Counted from the first letter of the stretch, positions 33,807 to 44,120 are shown. The stretch is DNA of 63,451 bases from Fulvivirga sp. M361 (GCF_007097395.1 NZ_VKDC01000038.1:1-63451); one strand, 5' to 3'. Program-made: numbers and translations. The notes: generated by a model from the sequence alone, not told the origin.

Positions 33807-36281
33807 TTATTTATAAAGCCTGGTAATATCAGACTGCGTGATAGGGGAGGTATTTGAAAGTTTCTTGAATTTTCTCATACGATTACTGTTACCCATTTTA
33901 CCGAAAAGCTCACTTACTTTCAGACAATAATTAGCAGGATCACTGGATGGTGTTATTGTGTAAAAGAGCTCACGAGGGGGAAGAGGGTGTAAAATCTTTT
34001 GAGTATTGTAACTTCTTCTTAATTTCTCATTGATCAAGCCATATTGGATTTGAAATAATCCGGGTAACGACTTTATGTAATAGAATAATGCTTCTTCATG
34101 TTGGGCCATATCATTATAATAACCGGCCAGTTTCAGTTTGGGTAAATAATCCTGCTGGTCTAAAAACTCTGATTTCGTATAATAAGCTTTGCGTTCATTA
34201 TCATTGATTGTTATATCTCCCAGATTTAACCAGGGGCGATTCATATTAGGAATTATATCGGTTACGCTTTCTAATAGATGTCTGGAAGTATGGATATCAC
34301 CCGTTTGAATTAGTGCCTTTGCCAGTCGTGCTTTCCATATTGGGCTATTGGATTGGTCAACCTCTTTTTTTAAATCTTCAACAGCTTTGGCGTAGATGTT
34401 TTCCCAATCCAGGGCGTTTTTTTTTCTTACCTGTTCCCACAACAGGCTTTCCAGAAGTTGGGGAGCAACTTTAACGGCTCTATAAAAATGAAAGTCTGCT
34501 AAAGAGTCTTCATTACAATGATAATGCAGAAGCGCTTTACTCAAATTATAAATTACTTCGTTAGGGTCAATGAAACAGGCATCTTCAAAATGCTTTTTTG
34601 CCTGCATTAATTCTCCCTTATAAAATGCTATCCAACCCATGTTATGAGAGGCAATGGGGTCATTAGGGTTTAGTTGAAGAACAAGCTTGAATACTTCAGT
34701 GGTTTGGTCCCATTTACGGGTTGTACTAAAAGTCAGGGGAAGTTTGTTTAGTATATCGGTGACAGAAAAAGGAGGTGGATCTGCTGATAGAAGGAAAAGC
34801 CCTTTATTGAGGTGGTATACAGCTTGACCAGGCATTTTATCTATCGCACGATCTATCAAGTCACCTGCTTCGGCCCATCTGTTTTCTGATGCAGCCTCCA
34901 GAGCTTTTTCATTCAGGTTCTTCGCATACTCTCCCGAATGATCCCTGGAAATAATCCACCCCCAATAAAGCAGTATGGGTATAAATAGTAGCAGGAACCA
35001 GTGATATTTCAACGTGTGCTTAAAGGCTATTTTTGATTGTTTTCTGCTTGCTGCTATCCATAATACAATGGTCAGTAGTACGCCATCGCTATTCAATAAT
35101 GAGGTAAATGTTAATTCCTTGATTAAGAAACCTATCCCTCCTGCCAAGAGGAAGGTGGACAACATTTTGTCCTTTTTTGGGTGTGGGTTTCTATACGTCT
35201 TAAAAAGACCATATAGCCAAATAAGCAGTAATAAAACATAGAGTAACAGTCCTGAAAAACCTTTATCAATCAATATTTGTATAGGAGTATTGTTAACTCT
35301 GGAGAGGATTTTTGTATTCTCTTCGGGACGCTCCTTATAATTACCAGGATATCTCATGGCAAAATTACCACTGCCCAAACCTAATAGAGGGTTATGCTTT
35401 ACCATCATCAGGCCTCTTTCCCATATTTCCAGCCTACCCGTAGCACTTCTTACTTGTGAGGGCGTTTCAACTATTCTGACAGTAGTAAGAAAAGGTGGGT
35501 AAATTGGCAATAATGAAAGTAATGCAAGGCAAAGTGTCAAAACCAGTGGTATCAAAACCTTTTTCATACTTGTCTGTCCGGAAGTAATGAGTAATAATGG
35601 AAGGCAGATAAGAAAGAATAAGATCGTGATGTATATACCTCTGGAAAAGGTCAATGTCATTGCGCTGAACATAGCAATACAACTCAGTAATAATGGATAT
35701 CTAAGGTATTTATTTCTCCAAAGTGTAACGGTGTAATAGTAGCCTGGCACAAACAGAAGCCAAATGGTTGTGCTCCAATCATTGATCGGTATGCCAAAGG
35801 GGCTATAAATGTTTTTAAATTGATGTATCTGTCGAAACCCTGCTGCCTTCAGACTGAAATTGAAGTTGATAAATTGAAGGATGGCTACTATGGAAAGTAA
35901 ACCACCATAAAGTGCAAAGGACAGTAAAAGAAGTTTAGCAAATCCAGGACGTTTTTCAAGCAATGCCCAAACCATATATAAGACGATGGCAACACTGATT
36001 TTTAAGAGAAAAGAAAAACTATTAGGCGGATAGCTTGAGAAAAGATAATTGGCAATTTCATATATAAAGATGGCGAAAAGTGCCAGATCGACCAGACGCA
36101 GCTTTATGACCACTTCTTTGTTTTTCGCCTTTATAAAAAATAAAAAAGGAAAGGCCACTACAGGATAGATCACGCTATCCAACCTCCAAAATGCGACGAA
36201 AACAACAACAATATAGGCTACTGAGATCAAGAGCCAATAGATATTCTTCTTCAGGTATTCCTCAGTAAATTGAATTAGCAT
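33807..36281 (-). CDS. O-antigen ligase (Wzy_C) family membrane protein with TPR tail
   Basis: This is an 824-residue protein. The first 460 residues hold about eleven membrane helices with the Wzy_C-type loop LGLGSGNFAMRYPGNYKE. The second half is soluble and made of TPR-like repeats (ENRWAEAGDLIDRAIDKMPGQ, NDPIASHNMGWIAFYKGELMQ). Family members join or polymerise surface glycans, or glycosylate proteins, in the inner membrane. The acceptor is unknown, and no other glycan genes lie in the window. It is separated by 244 bases from the peptide cluster and is divergent from the transglutaminase gene. Confidence 0.85.
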   Translation of the reverse strand: MLIQFTEEYLKKNIYWLLISVAYIVVVFVAFWRLDSVIYPVVAFPFLFFIKAKNKEVVIKLRLVDLALFAIFIYEIANYLFSSYPPNSFSFLLKISVAIVLYMVWALLEKRPGFAKLLLLSFALYGGLLSIVAILQFINFNFSLKAAGFRQIHQFKNIYSPFGIPINDWSTTIWLLFVPGYYYTVTLWRNKYLRYPLLLSCIAMFSAMTLTFSRGIYITILFFLICLPLLLITSGQTSMKKVLIPLVLTLCLALLSLLPIYPPFLTTVRIVETPSQVRSATGRLEIWERGLMMVKHNPLLGLGSGNFAMRYPGNYKERPEENTKILSRVNNTPIQILIDKGFSGLLLYVLLLLIWLYGLFKTYRNPHPKKDKMLSTFLLAGGIGFLIKELTFTSLLNSDGVLLTIVLWIAASRKQSKIAFKHTLKYHWFLLLFIPILLYWGWIISRDHSGEYAKNLNEKALEAASENRWAEAGDLIDRAIDKMPGQAVYHLNKGLFLLSADPPPFSVTDILNKLPLTFSTTRKWDQTTEVFKLVLQLNPNDPIASHNMGWIAFYKGELMQAKKHFEDACFIDPNEVIYNLSKALLHYHCNEDSLADFHFYRAVKVAPQLLESLLWEQVRKKNALDWENIYAKAVEDLKKEVDQSNSPIWKARLAKALIQTGDIHTSRHLLESVTDIIPNMNRPWLNLGDITINDNERKAYYTKSEFLDQQDYLPKLKLAGYYNDMAQHEEALFYYIKSLPGLFQIQYGLINEKLRRSYNTQKILHPLPPRELFYTITPSSDPANYCLKVSELFGKMGNSNRMRKFKKLSNTSPITQSDITRLYK

Positions 36282-36471
36282 TTCTCGTTTGTAAGCGGAT
36301 ATTAAATATCGAATTTTATTGCTATTATTCTTCTTTAAAAATCATTGAAACCTCGAGGATTTACATGATTATACCAATCGAATGGTCTTTCTTGTTATTC
36401 TTTTCCTTTTTCTTCAACTTTAATTGAATTTCTTACGGAAACCAATATTCTGAAGAGTAATCCCAAGAAAT

Positions 36472-38034
36472 ATGCCCTCAAAACGACTAGTTCAACTTTT
36501 ACTTTTTGTAATGCTTCTTGCCATGACTGCCTTCGTGGCCATTAAACTTTATCATTCAGATGATGAAATGAAATTTGAAGGTTCAGTCGAATTTAACAAG
36601 GCAGGTGAGCAGGTACTTGCCTATTTTAATGAGGAAAAGGACAGTTTAAAGCATGTAGCTGCAAAATTCATTCTTGAGAACGCAGCATATCACTTTCATC
36701 CGCTAACTACTTTTGTTGACAGCACAAACGGCTTCGTAGATTTTAATGTCTATGCATATAAAACATCTGAAGAAATCGATAAAGCCATTGATTCGCTTAT
36801 CAATCTGAAGAAATATCGATTATATAGGGTTTCAGCCTGGGATGTTGATTCCTTGTCTGCCAGAGAGATTATAGACAACATTGAAATGGCATTTTCTGTT
36901 TGGGAATCAAAACCCTGGGCTAAAAACGCTACATTCAGTCAGTTCTGTGAATACATATTGCCTTATAGAGCCTATGACGAGCCACTGGAAAACTGGAGAA
37001 ACGGCTTGTTTGATCATTACGACTGGATAGGTGACTCCATAAGTAATGCCGGTGATCCTGTAGAAGCTTGTAAATTGATCAATACTTCATTGAGCAAATG
37101 GCTGAAATTTGATTGGGAGCGAGGTTCCAGAGAACTAAATAGCCAAAGTATCAGTGAAGTGACCCAAAACAAATATGGAAAGTGCAGAGATCTGGTCATG
37201 ATGGCTACCTGTGCCATGCGCGCGCAGGGGATACCCGTTGCAATTGATTATGTCCCTTACTGGGGGCATAGAAATGCCGGCCATTTCTGGAATGTAGTAC
37301 TGTCAAATAATGGATCGATGGTAAGCTTTAATTCGGCAGAAAAGAACCCTGGAGAATATCAGGCCATTGAACCTCATTTCAAACCTGGTAAAATATTCAG
37401 GCATAGCTATTCGAAACAACCTGAAGCGCTGGCATCCATTAAGGAGCCGGAGGATGTCGTGCCGGATTTCCTTAATAAGTTTAATATAAAGGATGTAACT
37501 AAGGAGTACATCAGTGTTGGAGAAGTTGTACTGTCTGAGTTAAAAACCCCTTCTGATACCAGGTTTGTTTACTTATGTGTGTACAACGGAGGAAACTGGA
37601 AGCCCGTTTATTGGTCTGCTATAGAAAACGGTAAAGCCACTTTTGAAGATATGGACAATAACAATGTGCTGTATTTACCGATGTACTTTTTGAAAAATCA
37701 ATTATTACCGGCCGGGCCGCCTTTCGTTTTTTCTAAAGATGATTCTATTAAGGTATTGGAAGGCTCTGAAAAAAAGGCAGGGCTTACGGTAAAACATTTA
37801 TACAGTGATGAAAATGGGGTATTGAAAGGGGTTTTTGAAGAGAATGTAAACTATGTGCTTTCTATTTGGGATGGATATTGGAAACGTATTGACCAACATA
37901 CCGCAGATTCAAGTCGTACGGTGAGATTTGTTGATGTGCCTGATAATGCGTTACTGAGGCTCGAATCGACCGTCTTAGATAACCTCTATCAAAGACCTAT
38001 GATAATAGAAAATGGAGAAACCGTTTTTTTATGA
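36472..38034 (+). CDS. Transglutaminase-like superfamily protein
   Basis: This is a 520-residue protein with an N-terminal signal anchor (LVQLLLFVMLLAMTAFVAI). The transglutaminase-like core has the Cys in NKYGKCRDLVMM (near 238) and the His in GHRNAGHFWNVV (near 270), which fit the Cys-His part of the triad. A beta-rich C-terminal region of about 200 residues follows. It probably acts in the periplasm, as a protease or crosslinking fold of unknown substrate. It is convergent with batA, 34 bases away, and is a single-gene transcript. Confidence 0.82.
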   Translation: MPSKRLVQLLLFVMLLAMTAFVAIKLYHSDDEMKFEGSVEFNKAGEQVLAYFNEEKDSLKHVAAKFILENAAYHFHPLTTFVDSTNGFVDFNVYAYKTSEEIDKAIDSLINLKKYRLYRVSAWDVDSLSAREIIDNIEMAFSVWESKPWAKNATFSQFCEYILPYRAYDEPLENWRNGLFDHYDWIGDSISNAGDPVEACKLINTSLSKWLKFDWERGSRELNSQSISEVTQNKYGKCRDLVMMATCAMRAQGIPVAIDYVPYWGHRNAGHFWNVVLSNNGSMVSFNSAEKNPGEYQAIEPHFKPGKIFRHSYSKQPEALASIKEPEDVVPDFLNKFNIKDVTKEYISVGEVVLSELKTPSDTRFVYLCVYNGGNWKPVYWSAIENGKATFEDMDNNNVLYLPMYFLKNQLLPAGPPFVFSKDDSIKVLEGSEKKAGLTVKHLYSDENGVLKGVFEENVNYVLSIWDGYWKRIDQHTADSSRTVRFVDVPDNALLRLESTVLDNLYQRPMIIENGETVFL

Positions 38035-38068
38035 TAACCGTCGGTACCTATCTGTATCAGAAAGGATT

Positions 38069-39124
38069 TTAATCTTGCAATACATTGGTAAGAAAAGTGG
38101 ATTTGAGTAGCATCCAAAGCATGAAAAACACCAAAGCCCAGTACAGGTAGTTTCTGTAGAAATCTTCTGTGTCTTTATAGCGTGTTTCTTTTATTTCTGC
38201 CTTTTCATATTGGTCAATCAACTTGAATACATTTTCCAGGGCCTCGTTGTCGCCCACTCTGAAAAACTCACCTTCACCAATTTTGGCGATTTCTCTTAAG
38301 GTAGTCTCATCCATGGTATTCTCTACCATACGCGGTCTCCCAAAAAAATCTTTACCAAAAGGTACTTTACCTTCTTTTCCTATGGCTATAGAATACATTT
38401 TTATGTCGTATGCAGTAGCCAGCTTAGCAGCTGTAATGGGATCAATATTACCTGCTGTATTGTCACCGTCGCTTAAAAGGATCAATACCTTGGTTTTAGA
38501 ATCAGATTCCCGCATTCGGTTAGTAGCCACTGCCAGTGCACTGCCAATGGCGGTACCCCTGTTTTCTATCATGTCAAATTCTATGTCTTCAATGTAGGAT
38601 TTGAGCAGATCATAGTCTGTAGTTAAGGGAGAAAGTGAATAGGCATCACCTGAGAAGATTACCATACCAATCCGGTCCTGGAAACGACCCTCAATGAATT
38701 CTTCAGCCACTTTTTTTGCTGCTTCCAGGCGGTTAGGCTTAAAGTCTTCAATTTGCATGGATTGTGAGATATCCACTACTAACATAATGTCAATACCTTC
38801 CGTCCATTGCTCCACTTTTTCGTTGGTTTTTTGTGGTCGTGCCAGTGCCACTACCATTAGCGCAAATACGGCTGCCAACAACGCATCAGGAATAAGTCTG
38901 ATCAGATTAGTAGGATTGTTACGTATTTGACGTTCGGTAAGGGCAATGGGCAATTTTTGATTCATGTAAAACCTTAAAACCCACCTTACAATCATGAATA
39001 TGGGAATAAGTATCAAACCAAATAAAGCTATTTTAAACTCCCAGGTGAAGTTTTTAAATGTAGAGAGATAAAACCAGTCCGGTGAATACCAGGGTAGTCC
39101 GGAGTTCAATACTTCATCAGCCAT
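38069..39124 (-). CDS. batA: BatA-like VWA membrane protein
   Basis: This 351-residue protein has two N-terminal membrane helices, a VWA domain (MIDAS motif MLVVDISQSMQ, DxSxS) and a C-terminal helix. This is the Bat aerotolerance A arrangement. It overlaps the upstream BatD-like gene by 8 bases, as that gene overlaps DUF58, giving an ordered minus-strand operon. In Bacteroides the bat genes affect oxygen tolerance. In aerobic relatives the role is less clear and probably concerns cell-envelope integrity. A MoxR partner is not next to it here. Confidence 0.92.
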   Translation of the reverse strand: MADEVLNSGLPWYSPDWFYLSTFKNFTWEFKIALFGLILIPIFMIVRWVLRFYMNQKLPIALTERQIRNNPTNLIRLIPDALLAAVFALMVVALARPQKTNEKVEQWTEGIDIMLVVDISQSMQIEDFKPNRLEAAKKVAEEFIEGRFQDRIGMVIFSGDAYSLSPLTTDYDLLKSYIEDIEFDMIENRGTAIGSALAVATNRMRESDSKTKVLILLSDGDNTAGNIDPITAAKLATAYDIKMYSIAIGKEGKVPFGKDFFGRPRMVENTMDETTLREIAKIGEGEFFRVGDNEALENVFKLIDQYEKAEIKETRYKDTEDFYRNYLYWALVFFMLWMLLKSTFLTNVLQD

Positions 39125-40022
39125 TTTTAACCTCCATTAATTTATCGTGAAACCGCTTTTCAGAAAACCTTTTCAAATCTTCAAAGCTTTTGGCCAGTTC
39201 ACTGTTGGTATGAGCTGCATATATGGCTCTATCCAGCCCTTGTAATGCCATTTTTATGTCTTCAGATTTATATTTTTGAATAATCTCTTTAGAAGTTGAT
39301 TTAGTGTAAGGGCGATTTTCGAGCTTTTCCAGGTACTTTTTCCATGTGCCAAGTACATGCTCTGCTTTTTCCGCATCCGGGGAGCTTTGAGAGGTTGCCG
39401 CATCATATCGTTCCAGAAACTTCTGATGGGCTTTGCTCAGTCTGCGTAAAATGATCTTTTTTCTAATGGGTTTTCCAAATAGAATGATTACGAGAATGAT
39501 GATAGCTAATACTATTCCTCCGCCAATGAAAAGATAAGGATAGTTGAATTCCAGTGCCACACGTTTATAGGTGGTATTTTCTTTGAGTGGCAGGGTCTCA
39601 GCAGCCAGAGAATCCGGTATTTCAGCTACCACGTGCTGGAGGAAAATAGAATCGCGTTCAGTCTTCAGTATTATACTGTCTGTTCCGGCTAATAAGAACA
39701 CTGGCATTTGATAATACTGGATACTGTCAATTTCAAATGAAGAGAGGTAATAAACAGCGCTATCATAGCTTAGACTATCATTGGAAAGCGTGGCAGTATA
39801 CCACTTCTCTTCAAGTTCATAAGGACTGAAATCATACAGAGAGTCCGGAAAGACAATGTCCTGGTTCCTGGGATATCTGGCGGTCAAAATAAACGGAGTA
39901 CTTATACCAATTTTGATACTGTCTTCCAGGAAATATCCGTTGGCCTCGATCTTCTGGGCTTTCAAAAAGCCAGGAACTACCAACATTAAAATCATCGCAC
40001 TGACAACTACCTGCTTATACAC
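39117..40022 (-). CDS. BatD-like membrane protein of the bat cluster
   Basis: This is a 301-residue protein with a signal peptide ending FLKAQ and a beta-rich periplasmic domain with many Tyr, Asp and Ser. One membrane helix (PYLFIGGGIVLAIIILVIILFG, near 170-190) is followed by a charged cytoplasmic tail. It occupies the place of BatD/BatC-type genes between DUF58 and batA, but family identity is inferred mainly from context. It overlaps both neighbours by 8 bases, so it is certainly part of the same transcript. Confidence 0.7.
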   Translation of the reverse strand: MYKQVVVSAMILMLVVPGFLKAQKIEANGYFLEDSIKIGISTPFILTARYPRNQDIVFPDSLYDFSPYELEEKWYTATLSNDSLSYDSAVYYLSSFEIDSIQYYQMPVFLLAGTDSIILKTERDSIFLQHVVAEIPDSLAAETLPLKENTTYKRVALEFNYPYLFIGGGIVLAIIILVIILFGKPIRKKIILRRLSKAHQKFLERYDAATSQSSPDAEKAEHVLGTWKKYLEKLENRPYTKSTSKEIIQKYKSEDIKMALQGLDRAIYAAHTNSELAKSFEDLKRFSEKRFHDKLMEVKNG

Positions 40023-40893
40023 TTTTCAATGTCTTGTTTCTGATCTTAAATAATTTCAAAAGTTTGGGAACGTAGTCTTCTTCAGTATCTACAGAAATAA
40101 AATTGATCTGATGCTTTTTTGCAAACTGTGATATCTGCTGCTCATTTTCTTCGTAGTTCTTTTTGATCTTGGATCTGAAGTTACCAAACGAAGTATTAAC
40201 CCATAGGGTTTTACGACTTTCTTTGTCAAACACGGGCACTATCCCGAGTTTAGGTAGCCTTGTTTCACGTTTATCAGTCACTCTGATCATGACCAGGTCA
40301 TGTTTTTTTGCCATCCCTTTCAAATTGTGAAAATAATCTTCATCAATAAAATCGGAGATGAATATGATCACACTTCTTTTTCGGATGGTATTCAAAGTGA
40401 ACAATATGGCTTTGGCCAGATCTGTTTTATGAGATACAGGTTTCAAATTTGCCAGGCTATGAACAATCTCATAAGCTTGCTTGGCACCTTTGGAAGGTTT
40501 CACATATTTCTCCCGTTGATCTGAGAAACTCAACAAGCCTACCTGGCTATTTTCTTTTACTGCAGATAATGCCAGTACACCGCATATCTCTTTACTGATA
40601 TCTAATTTTTGGGACCCCGGGCTTCCTATTTCCTGCGAGCCGCTTACGTCCAGTACGAACAGGATCGTTTGTTCCTTCTCTTCTTTGAATGTTTTTACGA
40701 ACGTACCATGACCTTTTGCGCTAACGTTCCAGTCGATCGTCCGAATGTCATCACCATATTGATAGGCCCTTACATCATCAAATTCTAACCCCGACCCCTT
40801 GAAAATGGAATGAAAGTCTCCCTGCATCTGGCTATTGATGGCCTTTCTAATCTGTATTTCGTACTTTCGTAACTTATTTATGAGGTCCTTCAT
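40015..40893 (-). CDS. DUF58 domain protein of the bat cluster
   Basis: This protein of about 292 residues has the DUF58 signature GSGLEFDDVRAYQYGDDIRTIDWNVSAK near residues 30-57 and a VWA-like fold with LFVLDVSGSQ. DUF58 proteins are companions of MoxR ATPases in the bat operon. I place the start at MKDLINKLRKYE (40893); the frame opens 22 residues earlier but that extension is not family-like. It is the first gene of the DUF58, BatD-like, batA run. Confidence 0.92.
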   Translation of the reverse strand: MKDLINKLRKYEIQIRKAINSQMQGDFHSIFKGSGLEFDDVRAYQYGDDIRTIDWNVSAKGHGTFVKTFKEEKEQTILFVLDVSGSQEIGSPGSQKLDISKEICGVLALSAVKENSQVGLLSFSDQREKYVKPSKGAKQAYEIVHSLANLKPVSHKTDLAKAILFTLNTIRKRSVIIFISDFIDEDYFHNLKGMAKKHDLVMIRVTDKRETRLPKLGIVPVFDKESRKTLWVNTSFGNFRSKIKKNYEENEQQISQFAKKHQINFISVDTEEDYVPKLLKLFKIRNKTLKSV

Positions 40894-40994
40894 TGGCTCA
40901 ATTTTCGCTGTAAAACTATCACAAAATTGAAGAATATTCCTGTTTTGAAAAAACAGCATTGTTGTAGAAGGTGTAATTTGAAGGATAACCGATT

Positions 40995-41486
40995 ATGAAA
41001 AAGATTTTTTATGTTTTTAAGGGCGTTATACGCCGACGAGCGGTAGTAAAGGTATTGACAGGATTGATACTTCTGCCCTTTTTTTCATGTAACTCGAAGA
41101 AAATACCCGAAGGTATGTTAACGCAGGAGCAGATGGTGCCCATTTTACTGGATGTATACATAGGAGAAAGCAGGGTGAATGAATTCAAGGTTAAGCGAGA
41201 TTCGGCCATGATATTATTCCACGCCTATGAACAAAAAATATTTGAAAAATATGAGATTTCAGACTCAGTCTATCGCATGAGTGTAGCCTATTACTATGAT
41301 CACCCGGATGAGCTGGAAAGTATATATGAGACTTTATTGGATAGTCTTAACCTAATGGAAAAGAGACTGGAAGAAAAAAATAAGGAAAAAGAAGAAGAGG
41401 AAATTAAAGAAAAGGAGGGGGAAGATAATGAAGAGAAAAGGCAAGCTAAAGAAATTGAATTGCTTAAGAAAAAGCTGGATGCATAA
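40995..41486 (+). CDS. DUF4296 lipoprotein
   Basis: This 163-residue protein has a hydrophobic signal ending in the lipobox FFSC (near 31), then the DUF4296 domain (MLTQEQMVPILLDVYIGESR). The C-terminal 35 residues are almost purely Glu and Lys and should form a long charged helix. The family is Bacteroidota-specific and of unknown function. A start further downstream is possible because the Met chosen leaves a basic N-terminus (MKKIFYVFKGVIRRRA). It precedes mutS2 by 60 bases. Confidence 0.82.
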   Translation: MKKIFYVFKGVIRRRAVVKVLTGLILLPFFSCNSKKIPEGMLTQEQMVPILLDVYIGESRVNEFKVKRDSAMILFHAYEQKIFEKYEISDSVYRMSVAYYYDHPDELESIYETLLDSLNLMEKRLEEKNKEKEEEEIKEKEGEDNEEKRQAKEIELLKKKLDA

Positions 41487-41546
41487 TATTCCAACAGATC
41501 AATCATTGAAACCTTTTAGTACTAATAACACAGGAATTACAGGTTG

Positions 41547-43931
41547 ATGCTTTTTCCAAACGACATAGAATCCAAGTTAGGTTTCGACAAAATACGCGAA
41601 CGTCTTGCGGTAAAATGCAAAAGTGCTATGGGGACTGAACTAGCCGAAAAAGTGCGTTTTACAGCCGATATTGACCTAATACGGAAATTCCTTCAGCAAA
41701 CGGATGATTTCAAAAAGATTCTCGAAAGTGATGGAGCGTTTCCGTCTAACTATTACCTGGATGCCAGGCCGGCATTAGCTAAGGCCCGTGTTGAGGGCGC
41801 TTTTTTAGATGAGCGCCAGTTCAGAGATATCAGTCTTTCGCTTACCACCATTGACAGTTGCGTTCGCTTTTTAAAATCGCATAAAGAAGAGTATCCTAGT
41901 CTTTATGAGCTAACGAACGGATTGGAAGTCTCCGCGGCTTTGGTGAAATCAATAGATGCTAAAATCGATGATGATCCAAAAGTCAGGGATAATGCCTCGG
42001 CGGTGTTGCAGAATGTAAGAAGAAATATTTCTCAGAAATATCAGCAGGTAAGGAAGACATTAGAATCTGCTTTTAAATCAGCGGCAAAAGAAGGTTTTAT
42101 TCCTGATGGAGCTTCCATTACAGTACGTGATGGTCGTATGGTAATACCGGTAAGTGCAGAATATAAGCGTCGTATTAAGGGGTTTGTACATGATGAATCT
42201 TCTACCGGACAGACAGTGTTTATTGAACCGGCTACTGTTTTGGAGGGTAATAATGAACTACGTGAATTAGAGTATGCCGAAAAACGTGAAGTCATAAAGA
42301 TTTTGACAGAACTTACTGATGAATTACGTGCCAATACTGATTCTCTCAAAAGAGCCTATCGATTTTTGGGAGTAGTTGATTTTATTCAGGCAAAAGCACG
42401 TTTGGCGCTTGAATTAGATGCAGTGTTACCAGCCGTAAAGGAAGAACAGACCATAACATGGAAAGAGGCGCGACATCCACTCCTGTTTTTGGCCCATCGA
42501 AATACGGACAAAAAAGTAGTTCCGCTTAACATTGAGTTGAACCATGATCAGCGACTGCTGATCATATCAGGACCTAATGCCGGAGGTAAATCAGTTTGTC
42601 TTAAAACGGTAGGGCTGCTACAGCTAATGTTACAATCGGGACTTCTTGTTCCCGTGGGAGAGGAATCTGAATTTGGAGTATTCGAGGATATATTCATTGA
42701 TATTGGAGATGAGCAGTCAATAGAAAATGACTTGAGTACTTATAGTTCTCACCTGTCTAATATGAAATTCTTTATTCGGAATGCCAAACTCAAATCCCTA
42801 TGCTTGATTGATGAATTTGGGACAGGTACTGATCCACAATTCGGAGGGGCTATAGCCGAAGCGGTATTGGACGATCTGAAACGTAAAGAAGCAAATGGCG
42901 TGATCACTACGCATTATAGCAATATAAAAAACTATGCAGAAGAGAAGCCCGGACTGATCAATGGTGCTATGAAATACGATATGGCCAACCTGGAACCACT
43001 CTATGAGCTGGAGATGGGTAAACCAGGCAGTTCGTTTTCACTGGAAATAGCCAGAAAAATTGGTCTTTCGCATAAAGTAATTGAATATGCTAAAGAGGCA
43101 ATAGGCAGCAAGAACATAGATGTAGATAATCTATTGCTTCGACTGGAAAGGCAAAAGCAAAAAGTGATTGAGAGAGACCGGGCACTGAAAAGTAAAGAAA
43201 AGGAAGTAAGTCAGCTCCAATCGAAATATCAACGCCTGCTTGAGGAGATGGAGACCAATAAAAAGTCCATTATCAGCAAAGCAAAGCAGGAGGCAGCTTC
43301 TATCCTGAAGGAAACAAACCGGGAGATAGAAAAAACTATCCGCCACATTAAGGAAAATAAGGCTGAGAAGAAAGAGACAAAACGAGTTCGCGAACGACTG
43401 ACCCAACTCAAAGGCAAAGTAGAAGAAGAAAAAAAGGTGATCCCTGCTGTCGTGCAGAAAGAAGACGGCCCTATTGGGATAGGGGATGCCGTGCGAATCG
43501 TTGGGCAGGAAGTGGCTGGGGAAGTATTATCGCTTAAAGGAAACGGTGCGGAAGTACAATTTGGTGACCTGAAATCAACCGTTAAGCTTAACCGACTGGA
43601 AAAAATCTCAAAAGGACAGTCCAAACAGATCAACAAGCAGCGGTCACAACCTAACAATGGACTTAACTTAAACCAGAAGTTTGCCCAGTTCAGTAGTACA
43701 CTTGATGTGCGCGGAAGAAGAGCGGAAGAGGTATTTTCTATTGTTGATCGATTTATAGATGATGCATTACTGTTCGATATAAGTGAGATACGCATTTTAC
43801 ACGGTAAAGGAGATGGGGTATTACGTTCTGTTATCAGGGACTATCTGAGAAAGTCAAATTTGACCGAAACGATAACAGACGAGCATGTAGAGCGAGGCGG
43901 GGCCGGTATCACGGTAGTTCAGCTAAAATAG
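41547..43931 (+). CDS. mutS2: Endonuclease MutS2
   Basis: This 795-residue protein has the MutS2 domain order. Core and lever helices precede an ATPase with Walker A GPNAGGKS (near 342) and CLIDEFGTGTDP (Walker B and signature), then a KOW-like stretch (GIGDAVRIVGQEVAGEVLSL) and a C-terminal Smr domain (LDVRGRRAEE, ILHGKGDG). The Smr domain keeps LDxRG and HGxG, so the endonuclease is probably functional. Family roles include suppression of recombination and rescue of collided ribosomes. I choose the ATG at 41547, since the reading frame begins with a TTG just before it. Confidence 0.96.
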   Translation: MLFPNDIESKLGFDKIRERLAVKCKSAMGTELAEKVRFTADIDLIRKFLQQTDDFKKILESDGAFPSNYYLDARPALAKARVEGAFLDERQFRDISLSLTTIDSCVRFLKSHKEEYPSLYELTNGLEVSAALVKSIDAKIDDDPKVRDNASAVLQNVRRNISQKYQQVRKTLESAFKSAAKEGFIPDGASITVRDGRMVIPVSAEYKRRIKGFVHDESSTGQTVFIEPATVLEGNNELRELEYAEKREVIKILTELTDELRANTDSLKRAYRFLGVVDFIQAKARLALELDAVLPAVKEEQTITWKEARHPLLFLAHRNTDKKVVPLNIELNHDQRLLIISGPNAGGKSVCLKTVGLLQLMLQSGLLVPVGEESEFGVFEDIFIDIGDEQSIENDLSTYSSHLSNMKFFIRNAKLKSLCLIDEFGTGTDPQFGGAIAEAVLDDLKRKEANGVITTHYSNIKNYAEEKPGLINGAMKYDMANLEPLYELEMGKPGSSFSLEIARKIGLSHKVIEYAKEAIGSKNIDVDNLLLRLERQKQKVIERDRALKSKEKEVSQLQSKYQRLLEEMETNKKSIISKAKQEAASILKETNREIEKTIRHIKENKAEKKETKRVRERLTQLKGKVEEEKKVIPAVVQKEDGPIGIGDAVRIVGQEVAGEVLSLKGNGAEVQFGDLKSTVKLNRLEKISKGQSKQINKQRSQPNNGLNLNQKFAQFSSTLDVRGRRAEEVFSIVDRFIDDALLFDISEIRILHGKGDGVLRSVIRDYLRKSNLTETITDEHVERGGAGITVVQLK

Positions 43932-44080
43932 GGTTTGAACAGATCTCCCCGAATAATAAAGTGTTCTTCTGTGTTATTTTGACATAAAAATAACCGCTTA
44001 CTTATGAGACCATATAAAGATGTCTTGAAGTCATACACGCCTAAAAAACAGCTAGTTATCTCCGTTACTTGTTAGCTGAT

Positions 44081-44094
44081 TTGACTTAAGTCAT
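44081..44094. promoter_or_regulatory. FNR/CRP-family-like palindrome TTGAC-N4-GTCAT
   Basis: TTGACTTAAGTCAT contains a perfect 12-bp palindrome (TGACTTAAGTCA) and matches the TTGAY-N4-RTCAA sites bound by FNR/CRP-superfamily regulators at nine of ten half-site positions. It lies about 110 bases upstream of the HEPN-like gene at the head of the redox operon. Confidence 0.45.
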
Positions 44095-44101
44095 TTGTAT
44101 T

Positions 44102-44120
44102 ATTGACAATTCTCATGTCA
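44102..44120. promoter_or_regulatory. Second inverted repeat TTGACA-N7-TGTCAA
   Basis: Perfect six-base arms repeat the TTGAC half site with a longer spacer, 21 bases downstream of the first palindrome (start to start). It may be a second, weaker binding site or an adjacent-factor site. Confidence 0.4.
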
